The notes beneath the pieces were generated by a model. The model worked only from the letters and a program-made list of their open reading frames with translations. It was not told the DNA's origin and ran no database searches. A stretch of DNA of 64,000 bases. Origin: Pelagicoccus sp. SDUM812005 (lineage in GTDB: Bacteria; Verrucomicrobiota; Verrucomicrobiia; Opitutales; Opitutaceae). Position numbers and translations under genes: made by a program. Where the stretch lies: the NCBI RefSeq assembly GCF_031127875.1, contig NZ_JARXIA010000020.1:1-64000 (forward strand), in the 5' to 3' direction. Shown here piece after piece: positions 51,936-59,603 of the stretch; position 1 is the stretch's first letter; the number at the start of each line of letters is the position of its first letter.

Positions 51936-53567
51936 ATGGCAGCCAAAGTGGAAAACAGTAAGGCAAAGAAGTATATTTTCGTGACGGGCGGTGTCGTTTC
52001 GTCCCTAGGCAAGGGTTTGACGGCGGCGTCACTGGGCGCGCTGCTCGAGGAGCGCGGCTGCACGGTGCGGATCCAGAAGTTCGACCCGTACCTGAACGTG
52101 GATCCAGGCACGATGAATCCGTTCCAGCACGGTGAGGTATACGTCCTCGACGACGGGGCGGAAACCGACCTCGACCTAGGGCACTACGAGCGTTTCACCT
52201 CGGGCAAACTAAGCCAGTTCAACAACCTTACCTCCGGGCAAATCTACGAGTCGGTCATCCAGAAGGAACGTCGCGGCGAGTACCTCGGAAAGACGGTGCA
52301 GGTCATCCCGCACGTGACCAACGAGATCAAGACGCGTATCCGGGCCGCCAGCGAGGACGTCGACATCCTGATCACCGAAATCGGTGGCACCGTGGGCGAT
52401 ATCGAGGGGCTGCCGTTTCTCGAGGCCATGCGTCAATTTGCGTTGGAGGCGGGGCGCGACAACGTGCTTTTCATCCACTGTACGCTGTTGCCGTTCTTGG
52501 CGGCGGCCGGAGAGCTCAAGACGAAGCCGACTCAGCAGAGCGTGGCCAAGATGCGCGAAATCGGTATCCAGCCAGACATTTTGGTTTGCCGTACGGAGCA
52601 CCCGATCGATGGCGAGCTGCGCGAGAAGATGAGCCTTTTCTGCAACGTGCCGGTCAAGGCGGTTATCGAGGAGATCGATGTGGACGACTCGATCTACGAG
52701 CTGCCGGTGATGCTCCGCCGCGAGCACCTCGACGATCTGGTGGTAGACTTTCTCAAGCTGGACGCTCCTCAGCCAAAGCAGAGCATTTGGACGGACATCG
52801 TGCGTCGCATCAAGTCGCCGTCGAAACGGGTGACCATCGGCGTCGTCGGCAAGTATATCGAGCTGCAGGATGCCTACAAGTCGGTTTACGAATCGATCAC
52901 CCACGCCGGTATCGCCAACGACTGCGCCGTAACGATCAAGCGTATCGATGCGGAGTCGCTCGAAACGGCGGAAGGTCTTGAGTCGCTCAAGAGCTTGCAC
53001 GGGATTTTGGTCCCGGGTGGGTTTGGTGACCGTGGCACGGAAGGCAAGATCGCCGCGGTGCGCTACGCTCGCGAAAACAACGTTCCTTACTTCGGCCTTT
53101 GCCTTGGCCTGCAGATCGCTGTTATCGAGTACGCTCGCAACGTGCTGGGTCTCAAGGACGCGAACAGCTTGGAGTTTGACGAGAAGACCGAGCATCCGGT
53201 CATCACTTTGATGGAAGAGCAGAAGCAGGTCGTCGACAAGGGCGGCTCCATGCGACTCGGCTCCTACGAGTGCAAGGTGAAGAAGGGGACGCATGCTTTC
53301 GCTGCTTACGGGCAGGAGATCATTCGCGAACGCCATCGCCACCGCTACGAGGTAAACAACGCCTTCGTGGAGGATCTGGAGAAGGCGGGACTCGTCGTCA
53401 GCGGCGTTAATCCCAAGCGCAATCTCGTCGAAATGGTTGAGTTGAAGGAACATCCATGGTTCCTCGCGGTTCAATCCCATCCTGAATTCCTTTCCAAGCC
53501 GAACAAAGCCCATCCACTTTTCCAAGCGTTTGTGGAAGCGGCGATCAATCGGGACGAAAACCGTTAG
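51936..53567 (+). CDS. pyrG: CTP synthase
   Basis: A 543-residue enzyme. Residues 1-270 are the amidoligase domain ([26 protein letters not shown], the nucleotide loop). Residues about 290-540 are the glutaminase domain: [10 protein letters not shown] holds the nucleophile Cys, and SHPEF the His and Glu. It converts UTP to CTP using glutamine. Start ATG 51936 (MAAKVENSK). It is followed after 48 bases by the lipoyl-KAS III fusion. Confidence 0.96.
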   Translation: MAAKVENSKAKKYIFVTGGVVSSLGKGLTAASLGALLEERGCTVRIQKFDPYLNVDPGTMNPFQHGEVYVLDDGAETDLDLGHYERFTSGKLSQFNNLTSGQIYESVIQKERRGEYLGKTVQVIPHVTNEIKTRIRAASEDVDILITEIGGTVGDIEGLPFLEAMRQFALEAGRDNVLFIHCTLLPFLAAAGELKTKPTQQSVAKMREIGIQPDILVCRTEHPIDGELREKMSLFCNVPVKAVIEEIDVDDSIYELPVMLRREHLDDLVVDFLKLDAPQPKQSIWTDIVRRIKSPSKRVTIGVVGKYIELQDAYKSVYESITHAGIANDCAVTIKRIDAESLETAEGLESLKSLHGILVPGGFGDRGTEGKIAAVRYARENNVPYFGLCLGLQIAVIEYARNVLGLKDANSLEFDEKTEHPVITLMEEQKQVVDKGGSMRLGSYECKVKKGTHAFAAYGQEIIRERHRHRYEVNNAFVEDLEKAGLVVSGVNPKRNLVEMVELKEHPWFLAVQSHPEFLSKPNKAHPLFQAFVEAAINRDENR

Positions 53568-53615
53568 CCAGAACCACGTTCAAAACCGTATTCAAGCAAC
53601 CCCACTGCCAAAGCC

Positions 53616-55205
53616 ATGAGCTTTCAAATCGACGTGCCAATCCCTTCCATGGGGGCTACTGTCAACGAAATGACCTTGATCGATCTCGAAGTCGAAGCAG
53701 GGCAGGAAATCGCAAAAGGCGAAAAGTTAGCGGAATTGGAGAGCGACAAGTCGGTCTTCGACTTCGAATCTCCCTGTGATGGCGTGATCAAGCAGATCCA
53801 CTGCCGGGCGGGGGATATTCTCGAGGTGGGGGCTCCCTTTGTCCGTATTGAAACGGAGGATACGTCTGTTTCCCACTTGACGGTCGAGGCCGATGCGGCT
53901 CCGCAGGGCGCGGCTGTCGAGAAGCCGGTCGCTGAAGCGGCGGCTCCCGTCGCGGTCATGGCGGAGGTGGCGAGCTCTCCCGCTTCGGCTCCCGCTGCTA
54001 CGCCAGCTGTGGCGAGTTCTGTGGCCAAGGCGAATGGGATTCGCTGGACGCCGCGAGCCAAGAAGCTGGCGAGCGAGCGCGGTCTCGATCCGGACAGCAT
54101 CACCGACATCGTAGGCACGGGTCCAGGCGGACGCGTGACGGGCGACGACTTGGAGGCATACGTTCCGGCTGGGGCAGCGGCTCCACAGGCTGCGGCTGCG
54201 AGCTCAGCGGTGGATGGATCGCTGCAGACGGCGTGCGTTGCGGGCATCGGGTACGCGGTCCCGAAGAACATGCGTTCCAACGCCGATATCCTAAAGCAGT
54301 TTCCCGGCAAGACCGAGGAGGAGATCGTCAAGGTCACGGGCATCCAGCAGCGTTACGTCATTTCCGAAGGCGAGTCGGCGACCAGTTTGGCGAGCAAGGC
54401 CACGCGTCACGCTCTCAAGATGGCCGGGCTGGAGGTGTCGGATATCGACGCGGTTGTGGTGGCGACCTTGCTGCCGGACCATCCAGTACCGGGCGCGGCT
54501 AGCATTTTGGCCAAGGAGTTGGGAGTTGAGCATGCCCTGGCGTTCGACTTGAACGCGGCTTGTTCGGGCTGGCTCTACGCGCTCGAGGTAGGACGCAGCT
54601 TGATCTACGGCGGTACGGCTAAGAACATCTTGGTCGTGACGGCGGAAATCCTGTCGCGAATCACCAACCCCAAGGATCACGAAACCGCATTCTTGTTTGG
54701 CGACGGAGCCGGAGCGGCGATCCTGACTCCCGGAGAGGGAGGGCATCGCTTGCACCGTTTGGAGTTGAGCGGCGACGCTCGTTTCACGGACGCGATTTCC
54801 CGTACGGGCGGTGGCGCCTTGAAGCCGATGCCGTCACCGGGCGAAGACTTGGATTCCTTCTACCTGAAGATGGATGGCGGGGTGGTTTTCAAGCGGGCCG
54901 TGCTGGCGTTTTCGAACATTATCGAGAGCGCTTTAAAGCGTCACGGGTTGAAGCCGGAAGACGTCTCTTGGATCGTGCCGCACCAGGCCAATGCCCGGAT
55001 TTTGCGGGCGGTGAGCAAGCGAGTGGGCATTCCCTACGAGAAGTTCGTGGTTACGATCAACAAGTACGGCAATACCTCGGCTGCCTCCGTTTCCATGGCT
55101 CTTGGATGGGCCGCGGAAGAGGAAATCTTCGAGGAGGGCGACAAGATTATCTTTTGCTCGGTCGGCGCGGGATTCACCTTCGCTGGCGGCTTGATGACCT
55201 GGTAG
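53616..55205 (+). CDS. Lipoyl domain + E3-binding domain + KAS III (FabH-like) fusion
   Basis: A 529-residue protein with three modules. Residues 1-78: a lipoyl domain, with the lipoate attachment Lys45 in ELESDKSVF. Residues 80-140: an alanine/proline linker. Residues 141-182: a peripheral-subunit (E3) binding domain (TPRAKKLASERGLD... GPGGRVTGDDLEAY). Residues about 195-529: a complete KAS III with Cys316 in NAACSGW, His456 in VPHQANARIL and Asn486 in KYGNTSAASV. In a normal 2-oxoacid dehydrogenase E2 the last module is an acyltransferase with HxxxDG; here a condensing enzyme takes its place. The simplest reading is that acyl groups made by an E1 and carried on lipoate are passed to KAS III to prime fatty acid synthesis, for example of branched chains. 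E1 and E3 genes are not in the window. ATG 53616. Confidence 0.92.
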   Translation: MSFQIDVPIPSMGATVNEMTLIDLEVEAGQEIAKGEKLAELESDKSVFDFESPCDGVIKQIHCRAGDILEVGAPFVRIETEDTSVSHLTVEADAAPQGAAVEKPVAEAAAPVAVMAEVASSPASAPAATPAVASSVAKANGIRWTPRAKKLASERGLDPDSITDIVGTGPGGRVTGDDLEAYVPAGAAAPQAAAASSAVDGSLQTACVAGIGYAVPKNMRSNADILKQFPGKTEEEIVKVTGIQQRYVISEGESATSLASKATRHALKMAGLEVSDIDAVVVATLLPDHPVPGAASILAKELGVEHALAFDLNAACSGWLYALEVGRSLIYGGTAKNILVVTAEILSRITNPKDHETAFLFGDGAGAAILTPGEGGHRLHRLELSGDARFTDAISRTGGGALKPMPSPGEDLDSFYLKMDGGVVFKRAVLAFSNIIESALKRHGLKPEDVSWIVPHQANARILRAVSKRVGIPYEKFVVTINKYGNTSAASVSMALGWAAEEEIFEEGDKIIFCSVGAGFTFAGGLMTW

Positions 55206-55252
55206 CTCACCTCGCGGCGGACCGGGATTCGCTCCCGGAAACTTTGAAACAA

Positions 55253-55288
55253 AAAGAGACTAGCTCGCGAGCTGGTCTCTTTGTTTTT
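55253..55288. terminator. Bidirectional terminator between the KAS III fusion and the CTERM protein
   Basis: AAAGAGAC (55253-55260) pairs with GTCTCTTT (55275-55282), with the self-complementary AGCTCGCGAGCT inside the loop. A T-run follows on the plus strand (55284-55288) and an A-run precedes it (T-run on the minus strand). It serves both convergent genes. Confidence 0.85.
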
Positions 55289-55305
55289 GGGAATTTGCGG
55301 AAAAG

Positions 55306-55968
55306 CTAGCTCTTAAAACGTCGCCGGAAGGTGGCGATCGCTAGGAGTCCGAATGCGCTAAGTGCGAGGCTTGATCCTGCGTCGGGAACAGCCGCTGTAT
55401 AGCCGTGGAGTCGGAATGCCATTCTCTTGAGGTTTATCTCAGGTCCGGTGATTACGGAGTTTTGTACGACGCCCATCACGTTGGGGCCGGGGGCACTGTC
55501 CAGACCGTAGAGTCCGAGGTTCGTAGATTCTCCGCTCATGCCGATGAAGAAAAAGGTGTCTGCTGATACCGAGATGGGAGAGGAGAAATCTGTCCGAGCG
55601 ACGACCAAATGGTTTCGAGAATCTCCGGAAACGGTAGTGGGCGTAACCGAAGTTAGGCTCTCTGAGAAGGAGTGGGTGAGGCTGAAGGTATCGGAGAAAA
55701 GCAGTATCTTTACGAGCTGGTTGACGGATGCGAAATCGCTGGATGTGAAAATTTCCATGCCGGTAATCACGACATCCTCAGTAAATTCTACGGGAGCGAC
55801 AAAGCTCGTGCCGGTATAGGAATTCTGGAGAATCGATCCATCGCCGCTAGGGTAGAGATCAAGCCCAGTTGAACTGGGGCTTGAGTCGTAGATAATAGCG
55901 GCCTGCGTTAGGGCTGTTAGTGCGCAAGCAATTGCAGCGATAAGTAATCTCTTGGGAAAGAGCGTCAT
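55306..55968 (-). CDS. Exported protein with VPD-CTERM sorting signal
   Basis: A 220-residue exported protein with a signal peptide (residues 1-23, LLIAAIACALTALTQA) and a beta-sandwich-like body of about 170 residues. The carboxy terminus VPDAGSSLALSAFGLLAIAT followed by FRRRF matches the VPDSG-CTERM sorting class: VPD-x-GS, a hydrophobic helix, and a basic end. VPDSG-CTERM proteins are sorted by an exosortase-type system in Verrucomicrobia. Function of the body is unknown. ATG at 55968. Confidence 0.88.
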   Translation of the reverse strand: MTLFPKRLLIAAIACALTALTQAAIIYDSSPSSTGLDLYPSGDGSILQNSYTGTSFVAPVEFTEDVVITGMEIFTSSDFASVNQLVKILLFSDTFSLTHSFSESLTSVTPTTVSGDSRNHLVVARTDFSSPISVSADTFFFIGMSGESTNLGLYGLDSAPGPNVMGVVQNSVITGPEINLKRMAFRLHGYTAAVPDAGSSLALSAFGLLAIATFRRRFKS

Positions 55969-56226
55969 TTCTTTAGTTTGGGTTGGTTGGTTTCACGGTT
56001 TGCTGCCTCGCAGTGAGCTGCAGCAAAAGTTCCCGAACCAGCCAGCTGTTCGGGCGCCACATCTTTCGGTCATTGCGCAAGCTCTTGTGGGGGAAGCTCA
56101 TGCAAAATGGTCAGGGAATCCTTCATTGCGTGAATGTGTAAGGAAATCCAGACGGCCTTACAGGCCGGGCGTGGCGCTGTAAGTTTATGCCTAACAGCTT
56201 GATACGTGTGAATGCGTAGTTCGGGC

Positions 56227-56433
56227 TTACTTATTGCCGCTGCTGGCGAGCGCTTTGCAAAGCTTGAGCAGGAACATGTAACCGCTGACTCCGAGCAGGA
56301 GGAGGCCGAGGACGATCAGACCGAGGTCGGCGCTGATGGCAAGCTGAGCGGTAGACGCATTCGAGGCAGGCGTCTCTTGTGTTGGGACAAGGGGCGTGCC
56401 GGTTTGCGAGTGGGTCGTTTTTGCTTGGTTCAT
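56227..56433 (-). CDS. Putative small single-helix membrane protein (68 aa)
   Basis: A polar 35-residue head rich in Thr/Ser/Gln/Pro is followed by one hydrophobic helix (LGLIVLGLLLLGVSGYMFLL) and a short basic tail. ATG at 56433; a TTG extension exists to 56457. No family recognised. It could be non-coding, since the reading frame is short and no ribosome binding site is obvious. Confidence 0.45.
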   Translation of the reverse strand: MNQAKTTHSQTGTPLVPTQETPASNASTAQLAISADLGLIVLGLLLLGVSGYMFLLKLCKALASSGNK

Positions 56434-56680
56434 TTCGGTCCGTGTTTGGCTGTTCAAGAGGCGGCTTTTTCAGGCGCCAAGCAGCTTGCCAAGCAGGAGC
56501 GAGTTGAGTGCCAAGTTTAGAAGAACGGGGTTAAGTTGTTGGAGCCGAGCAGGAAAGACGGAATTAAGTAATACATCTTGGCTACGAGTTCTGTCTGTTT
56601 TTTTTACACTTTGACTTAATTCTTAACACTAGAGGTTATTCAGGGAAAGGATTAGGGCGGCTTGTCTCGAAAACTGATGT

Positions 56681-57442
56681 TCAGCTTCCAGAGAGCTCGT
56701 AGTGGATGACGCTCAAAGCGTGGATGGCTGCGGTTTCGCTGCGCATGACGTGCGGTCCGAGCCATAGGGAGCGGAATCCTTTGTCGGCCGCGAGCTGGTA
56801 TTCTTCTGGGGTAAAGTCGCCTTCGGGGCCGATCAGGCAGATGACGGACTGGGGAAGCTGATCGGGGTTTTCCGTTCGAAGGTCCGCAAGGTGTCGTTTG
56901 AGGGATTTTGCCGCAGGCTCGAGGCTTGCGATCAGCATGAGGTCGAACGTTTGGCTTAATTCCAGCAGGCGGGAGAAGTCTGACACCGGTTCGATCTCCA
57001 CGAGGAAGGGATTGCCGCTTTGCTTGGCTCCTTCCAGTGCGGCGGCGGTCCATTTCGCGTTTTTTGCGTTTTGCTTTTTGGCGTCGACCTTGGCTTCGCA
57101 CCGCTGCGAGGCGACGGGGAAGATCCGCTGAGCTCCGATCTCGGAAGCCTTGCGGATAATGCTTTCCATAAGCTTCCCTTTGGGCAGGGCTTGGGCGAGG
57201 GCGATGTTCTGTGCGGGCGGCTGGGCTTGCTTGATTTCCAGGATCTCGAGAACGGCCTTTCGCTTGTTCGCTTCGAGCAGGCGGGCTTGGGATTCGCAGC
57301 CGATTCCGTTGAAGAGCGAGACGAGGTCGCCGACGCGAGCCCGATTGGCTGCGACGAGGTGGTTGGATTCCTCGGGGCTGAGCGTCACCTGTTCACCCAC
57401 CTGAGAGGGCGGATGCTCGTAGTAGCTGCGAAAGTCTGGCAT
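56681..57442 (-). CDS. rsmE: 16S rRNA (uracil-1498-N3)-methyltransferase
   Basis: A 253-residue SPOUT methyltransferase. The amino domain is PUA-like (SPEESNHLVAANRARVGD). The knot domain has LPKGKLMESIIRKASEIGAQRIFPV, SQRCEAK, CLIGPEGDFTPEEY and LGPHVMRSETAAIHAL. It methylates N3 of U1498 in 16S rRNA. ATG 57442. Two hairpin terminators on the same strand lie just upstream, so the gene has its own promoter in the 50 bases before the start. Confidence 0.94.
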   Translation of the reverse strand: MPDFRSYYEHPPSQVGEQVTLSPEESNHLVAANRARVGDLVSLFNGIGCESQARLLEANKRKAVLEILEIKQAQPPAQNIALAQALPKGKLMESIIRKASEIGAQRIFPVASQRCEAKVDAKKQNAKNAKWTAAALEGAKQSGNPFLVEIEPVSDFSRLLELSQTFDLMLIASLEPAAKSLKRHLADLRTENPDQLPQSVICLIGPEGDFTPEEYQLAADKGFRSLWLGPHVMRSETAAIHALSVIHYELSGS

Positions 57443-57484
57443 GGCTGATAGCTAAGGAATAGGGGCAGCAAACTGACAAACAGA

Positions 57485-57510
57485 AAAGGCGCCGCTTTCG
57501 CGACGCCTTT
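57485..57510 (-). terminator. Intrinsic terminator of tandem element A
   Basis: AAAGGCGCCGC (57485-57495) and GCGACGCCTTT (57500-57510) form an 11-bp stem with one mismatch and a TTTC loop. On the minus strand a TTTTCTG tail follows. It lies 43 bases ahead of the rsmE start, in the same orientation. Confidence 0.7.
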
Positions 57511-57658
57511 CCTAACTTATCAAACTACAAACCAGATTCTAAAAAATGATTAACTACCTACAAAAAGGATAGGCGCGTTCGTCCGCGTTTCGTTCAAAAG
57601 TTTTGGGAGAAAAATCAAAAAATGTTTTCGGCGGCTTTCGAAGCTATCTGGAAAACGA

Positions 57659-57687
57659 AAAGAGGCACCGCTTAGCGGTGCCTCTTT
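57659..57687 (-). terminator. Intrinsic terminator of tandem element B
   Basis: AAAGAGGCACCGC (57659-57671) and GCGGTGCCTCTTT (57675-57687) form a perfect 13-bp stem with a TTA loop. On the minus strand TTTTCGTTTTC follows. Confidence 0.85.
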
Positions 57688-58009
57688 CGACTTATCAAAC
57701 TACAAACTAGATACAAAATTGAACAAACCCTTAATATGTCCTGCAAAGATAGACGTAGCCCCACCGCAAACGTTCAAAGATTCTGATAAGAAAATGGATT
57801 TCTTTTGGATTGTTTCGTAAGGTGTTTTTGTAGAGCGGTTTGTGCTTTTTAAACCTATTCTGTCGGAAGGGGAGAGGCCGCATTTTTCTGAAGTATTTGA
57901 GATGTTGTTCGCTTCCGTTTGAATTTGGCTTGCATCGGATCCAGCTCGTGGCAAAACACCGAATCTTTCCTACGGGTCGATTCGATCCGAGGGAGACTTC
58001 TTAAAGGAT

Positions 58010-58094
58010 GCCCAGGTGGCGGAATTGGTAGACGCGGCGGATTCAAAATCCGCTTTCTCCGGAAGTGTGGGTTCGAGTCCCACCCTGGGTACCA
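58010..58094 (+). tRNA. tRNA-Leu (anticodon CAA)
   Basis: Cloverleaf with acceptor GCCCAGG/CCTGGGT (one G-U), D arm GCGGAATTGGTAGACGC, anticodon stem GCGGA/TCCGC with loop TTCAAAA (anticodon CAA, reads UUG), a long variable arm TTTCTCCGGAAGT, T arm GTGGG-TTCGAGT-CCCAC, discriminator A and an encoded CCA. The long variable arm fits a class II tRNA-Leu. Confidence 0.96.
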
Positions 58095-58349
58095 TCCTTG
58101 GGAAGTGAGGGGGGGATTGCGAAAGGCGCGATCCGCCGATCGATCGTTCCGGTGGGACGAGAAGCCATCGGGTTCGACGGAGCGCAGCGGAGATGGGCAA
58201 ACCGCAGGTTTGGGGCGCAGCCCTGAGCGAAGCGAATCAATCCCACCCTGGGTACCATCCTTGGGGAGTGAACGTGGGGGATTGCGAAAGGCGCGATCCG
58301 CCGATCGATCGTTCCGGTGGGACGAGAAGCCATCGGGTTCGACGGAGCG
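58078..58349. repeat. Tandem direct repeat that includes the tRNA-Leu 3' end
   Basis: Copy 1 (58078-58184) starts in the T arm of the tRNA (TCCCACCCTGGGTACCATCC) and continues downstream. Copy 2 (58241-58349) repeats the same approx 107 bases almost exactly. The copies are 163-165 bases apart, and both end at GACGGAGCG. Copy 2 therefore carries a tRNA 3' tail with CCA but no complete tRNA. The rest of 58095-58488, up to nadA, holds no supported gene. Confidence 0.85.
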
Positions 58350-58488
58350 GGTAAGCCGGCTTTGGCCAAGGCCCTCTTCAACTTGACCTAATCAAGGCCT
58401 CGGGGCGGCTGTCGCAGCAAATGCTTCCCTTTCGGGCGGGAAGTGCTCAAGCTTGTTTGCTTTTAAATTAAAGCTTAGTGCTCAGACT

Positions 58489-59574
58489 ATGGTAAGCGCC
58501 GCAGACAACAGAAACTATTCGGAAGCTCAAATCGCGCAGGAGGCGGAACGCCTGCTCGCAAAGCTTATGCACGTGGAGTGCGAGGCCAGCCGTTCTTGGA
58601 ACTTGGAAGCTTGTCGCGAAATCGCGCCGCTGACGCTTGAGATCAACGAGCTCAAGAAGGAGAAGGGCGCGGTTATCTTGGCGCACTCCTATGTGGAACC
58701 GGAGATCATCTATGGAGTAGCCGATTTTGCCGGCGATTCTTACATGCTGAGCCTGAAGGCCAAGGAGTCGGGGGCCAAGAGCATCGTTTTTTCGGGGGTG
58801 GTCTTCATGGCGGAGACTGCGAAGATCCTTTCGCCGCACTCGCAGGTCGTCGTGCCGGATCGCGCTTCGGGTTGTTCCTTGGCAGATTCGCTGACTGGAG
58901 AGCAGTTGCGCGAGCTCAAGAAGCTTTATCCCGAGGCGGCTGTGGTGTGCTACATCAATAGCACAGCCGAGGTGAAGGCGGAGTGCGACGTTTGCGTAAC
59001 GTCCAGCAACGTTTACAAGATCGTGGCTTCGTTGCCGCAGAAGCAGATCCTCTTCGTTCCGGACCGCTTGATGGCGGAGAACATTCGGGTGGAGATGAAA
59101 AAGCTGGGGATCGATAAGGAAATCGTTTCTTCGGACGGGACGTGCATTGTGCATGACCATTTCGATCCGGAGACCATTGCGGAAGCGCGGGCGAAGTTTC
59201 CCGGACTCAAGGTGGTTTCCCACCCGGAGTGTACGCTCAACATAACGGAGAAGAGCGACTACGTGGGCAGCACGGGCGGCATGATGCAGTACGTGAAGGC
59301 CACGGAGGCCCCGTATTTCATGATGTTGACCGAGTGCGGCTTGGTGGAGCGGATCGAGGTCGAGGCCCCGGAGAAGCGTTTCATTTCCGGCTGCAAGCTC
59401 TGCCCGTACATGAAGATGAATTCGCTTGAGAAGATCCGCGACGTCTTGGTGGCACCGCGAAAGGAACAGATTATCGAGTTGGAGGAAGGCCTTCGCCAAA
59501 AGGCCCTGCATTCCATCGATCGGATGTTCGAAATCGCGGAAGGCGCCCCGCACCAGCCTGGCAAGGGCTGTTAG
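58489..59574 (+). CDS. nadA: Quinolinate synthase
   Basis: A 361-residue iron-sulfur enzyme: three repeated domains with AVILAHSYVEPEIIYGVADF, and cysteines for the [4Fe-4S] cluster at CYINST, HPECTLNI and SGCKLCPYMKMN. It condenses iminoaspartate with dihydroxyacetone phosphate to quinolinate for NAD. ATG 58489 (MVSAADNRNYSE) is chosen. nadB follows after 29 bases, in an operon. Confidence 0.96.
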   Translation: MVSAADNRNYSEAQIAQEAERLLAKLMHVECEASRSWNLEACREIAPLTLEINELKKEKGAVILAHSYVEPEIIYGVADFAGDSYMLSLKAKESGAKSIVFSGVVFMAETAKILSPHSQVVVPDRASGCSLADSLTGEQLRELKKLYPEAAVVCYINSTAEVKAECDVCVTSSNVYKIVASLPQKQILFVPDRLMAENIRVEMKKLGIDKEIVSSDGTCIVHDHFDPETIAEARAKFPGLKVVSHPECTLNITEKSDYVGSTGGMMQYVKATEAPYFMMLTECGLVERIEVEAPEKRFISGCKLCPYMKMNSLEKIRDVLVAPRKEQIIELEEGLRQKALHSIDRMFEIAEGAPHQPGKGC

Positions 59575-59603
59575 GGCGCGAGATGCCAACCAACTGATTT
59601 CGA

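Larger units (their letters stand above)
57484..57785 (-). repeat. Two tandem ~120-nt elements, each ending in a terminator hairpin (possible sRNA pair)
   Basis: In minus orientation each element starts near CTTTGAACG (plus 57591-57600 and 57771-57780), has a variable 55-60 nt body, then the box ATCTRGTTTGTAGTTTGATA (plus 57515-57537 and 57690-57712), then a terminator hairpin (plus 57485-57510 and 57659-57687). The box is conserved at 22 of 23 positions, while the hairpin sequence differs but keeps pairing, and the distance from box to start is similar (76 and 81 nt). No protein-like frame spans them. Two duplicated small RNAs are the simplest reading. The surroundings are AT-rich. Confidence 0.5.

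Noticed and set aside
57700-57954. An 84-codon frame on the minus strand
   Set aside because: It runs through the second tandem element, lacks a ribosome binding site and has no recognisable features.
58241-58265. A second tRNA-Leu gene
   Set aside because: Only the T arm end, acceptor strand and CCA are present; no D or anticodon arm precedes it.
57919-58386. A 155-codon frame across tRNA-Leu and its repeat
   Set aside because: It contains the tRNA gene and the tandem repeat; the repeated peptide is an artefact of the duplicated DNA.
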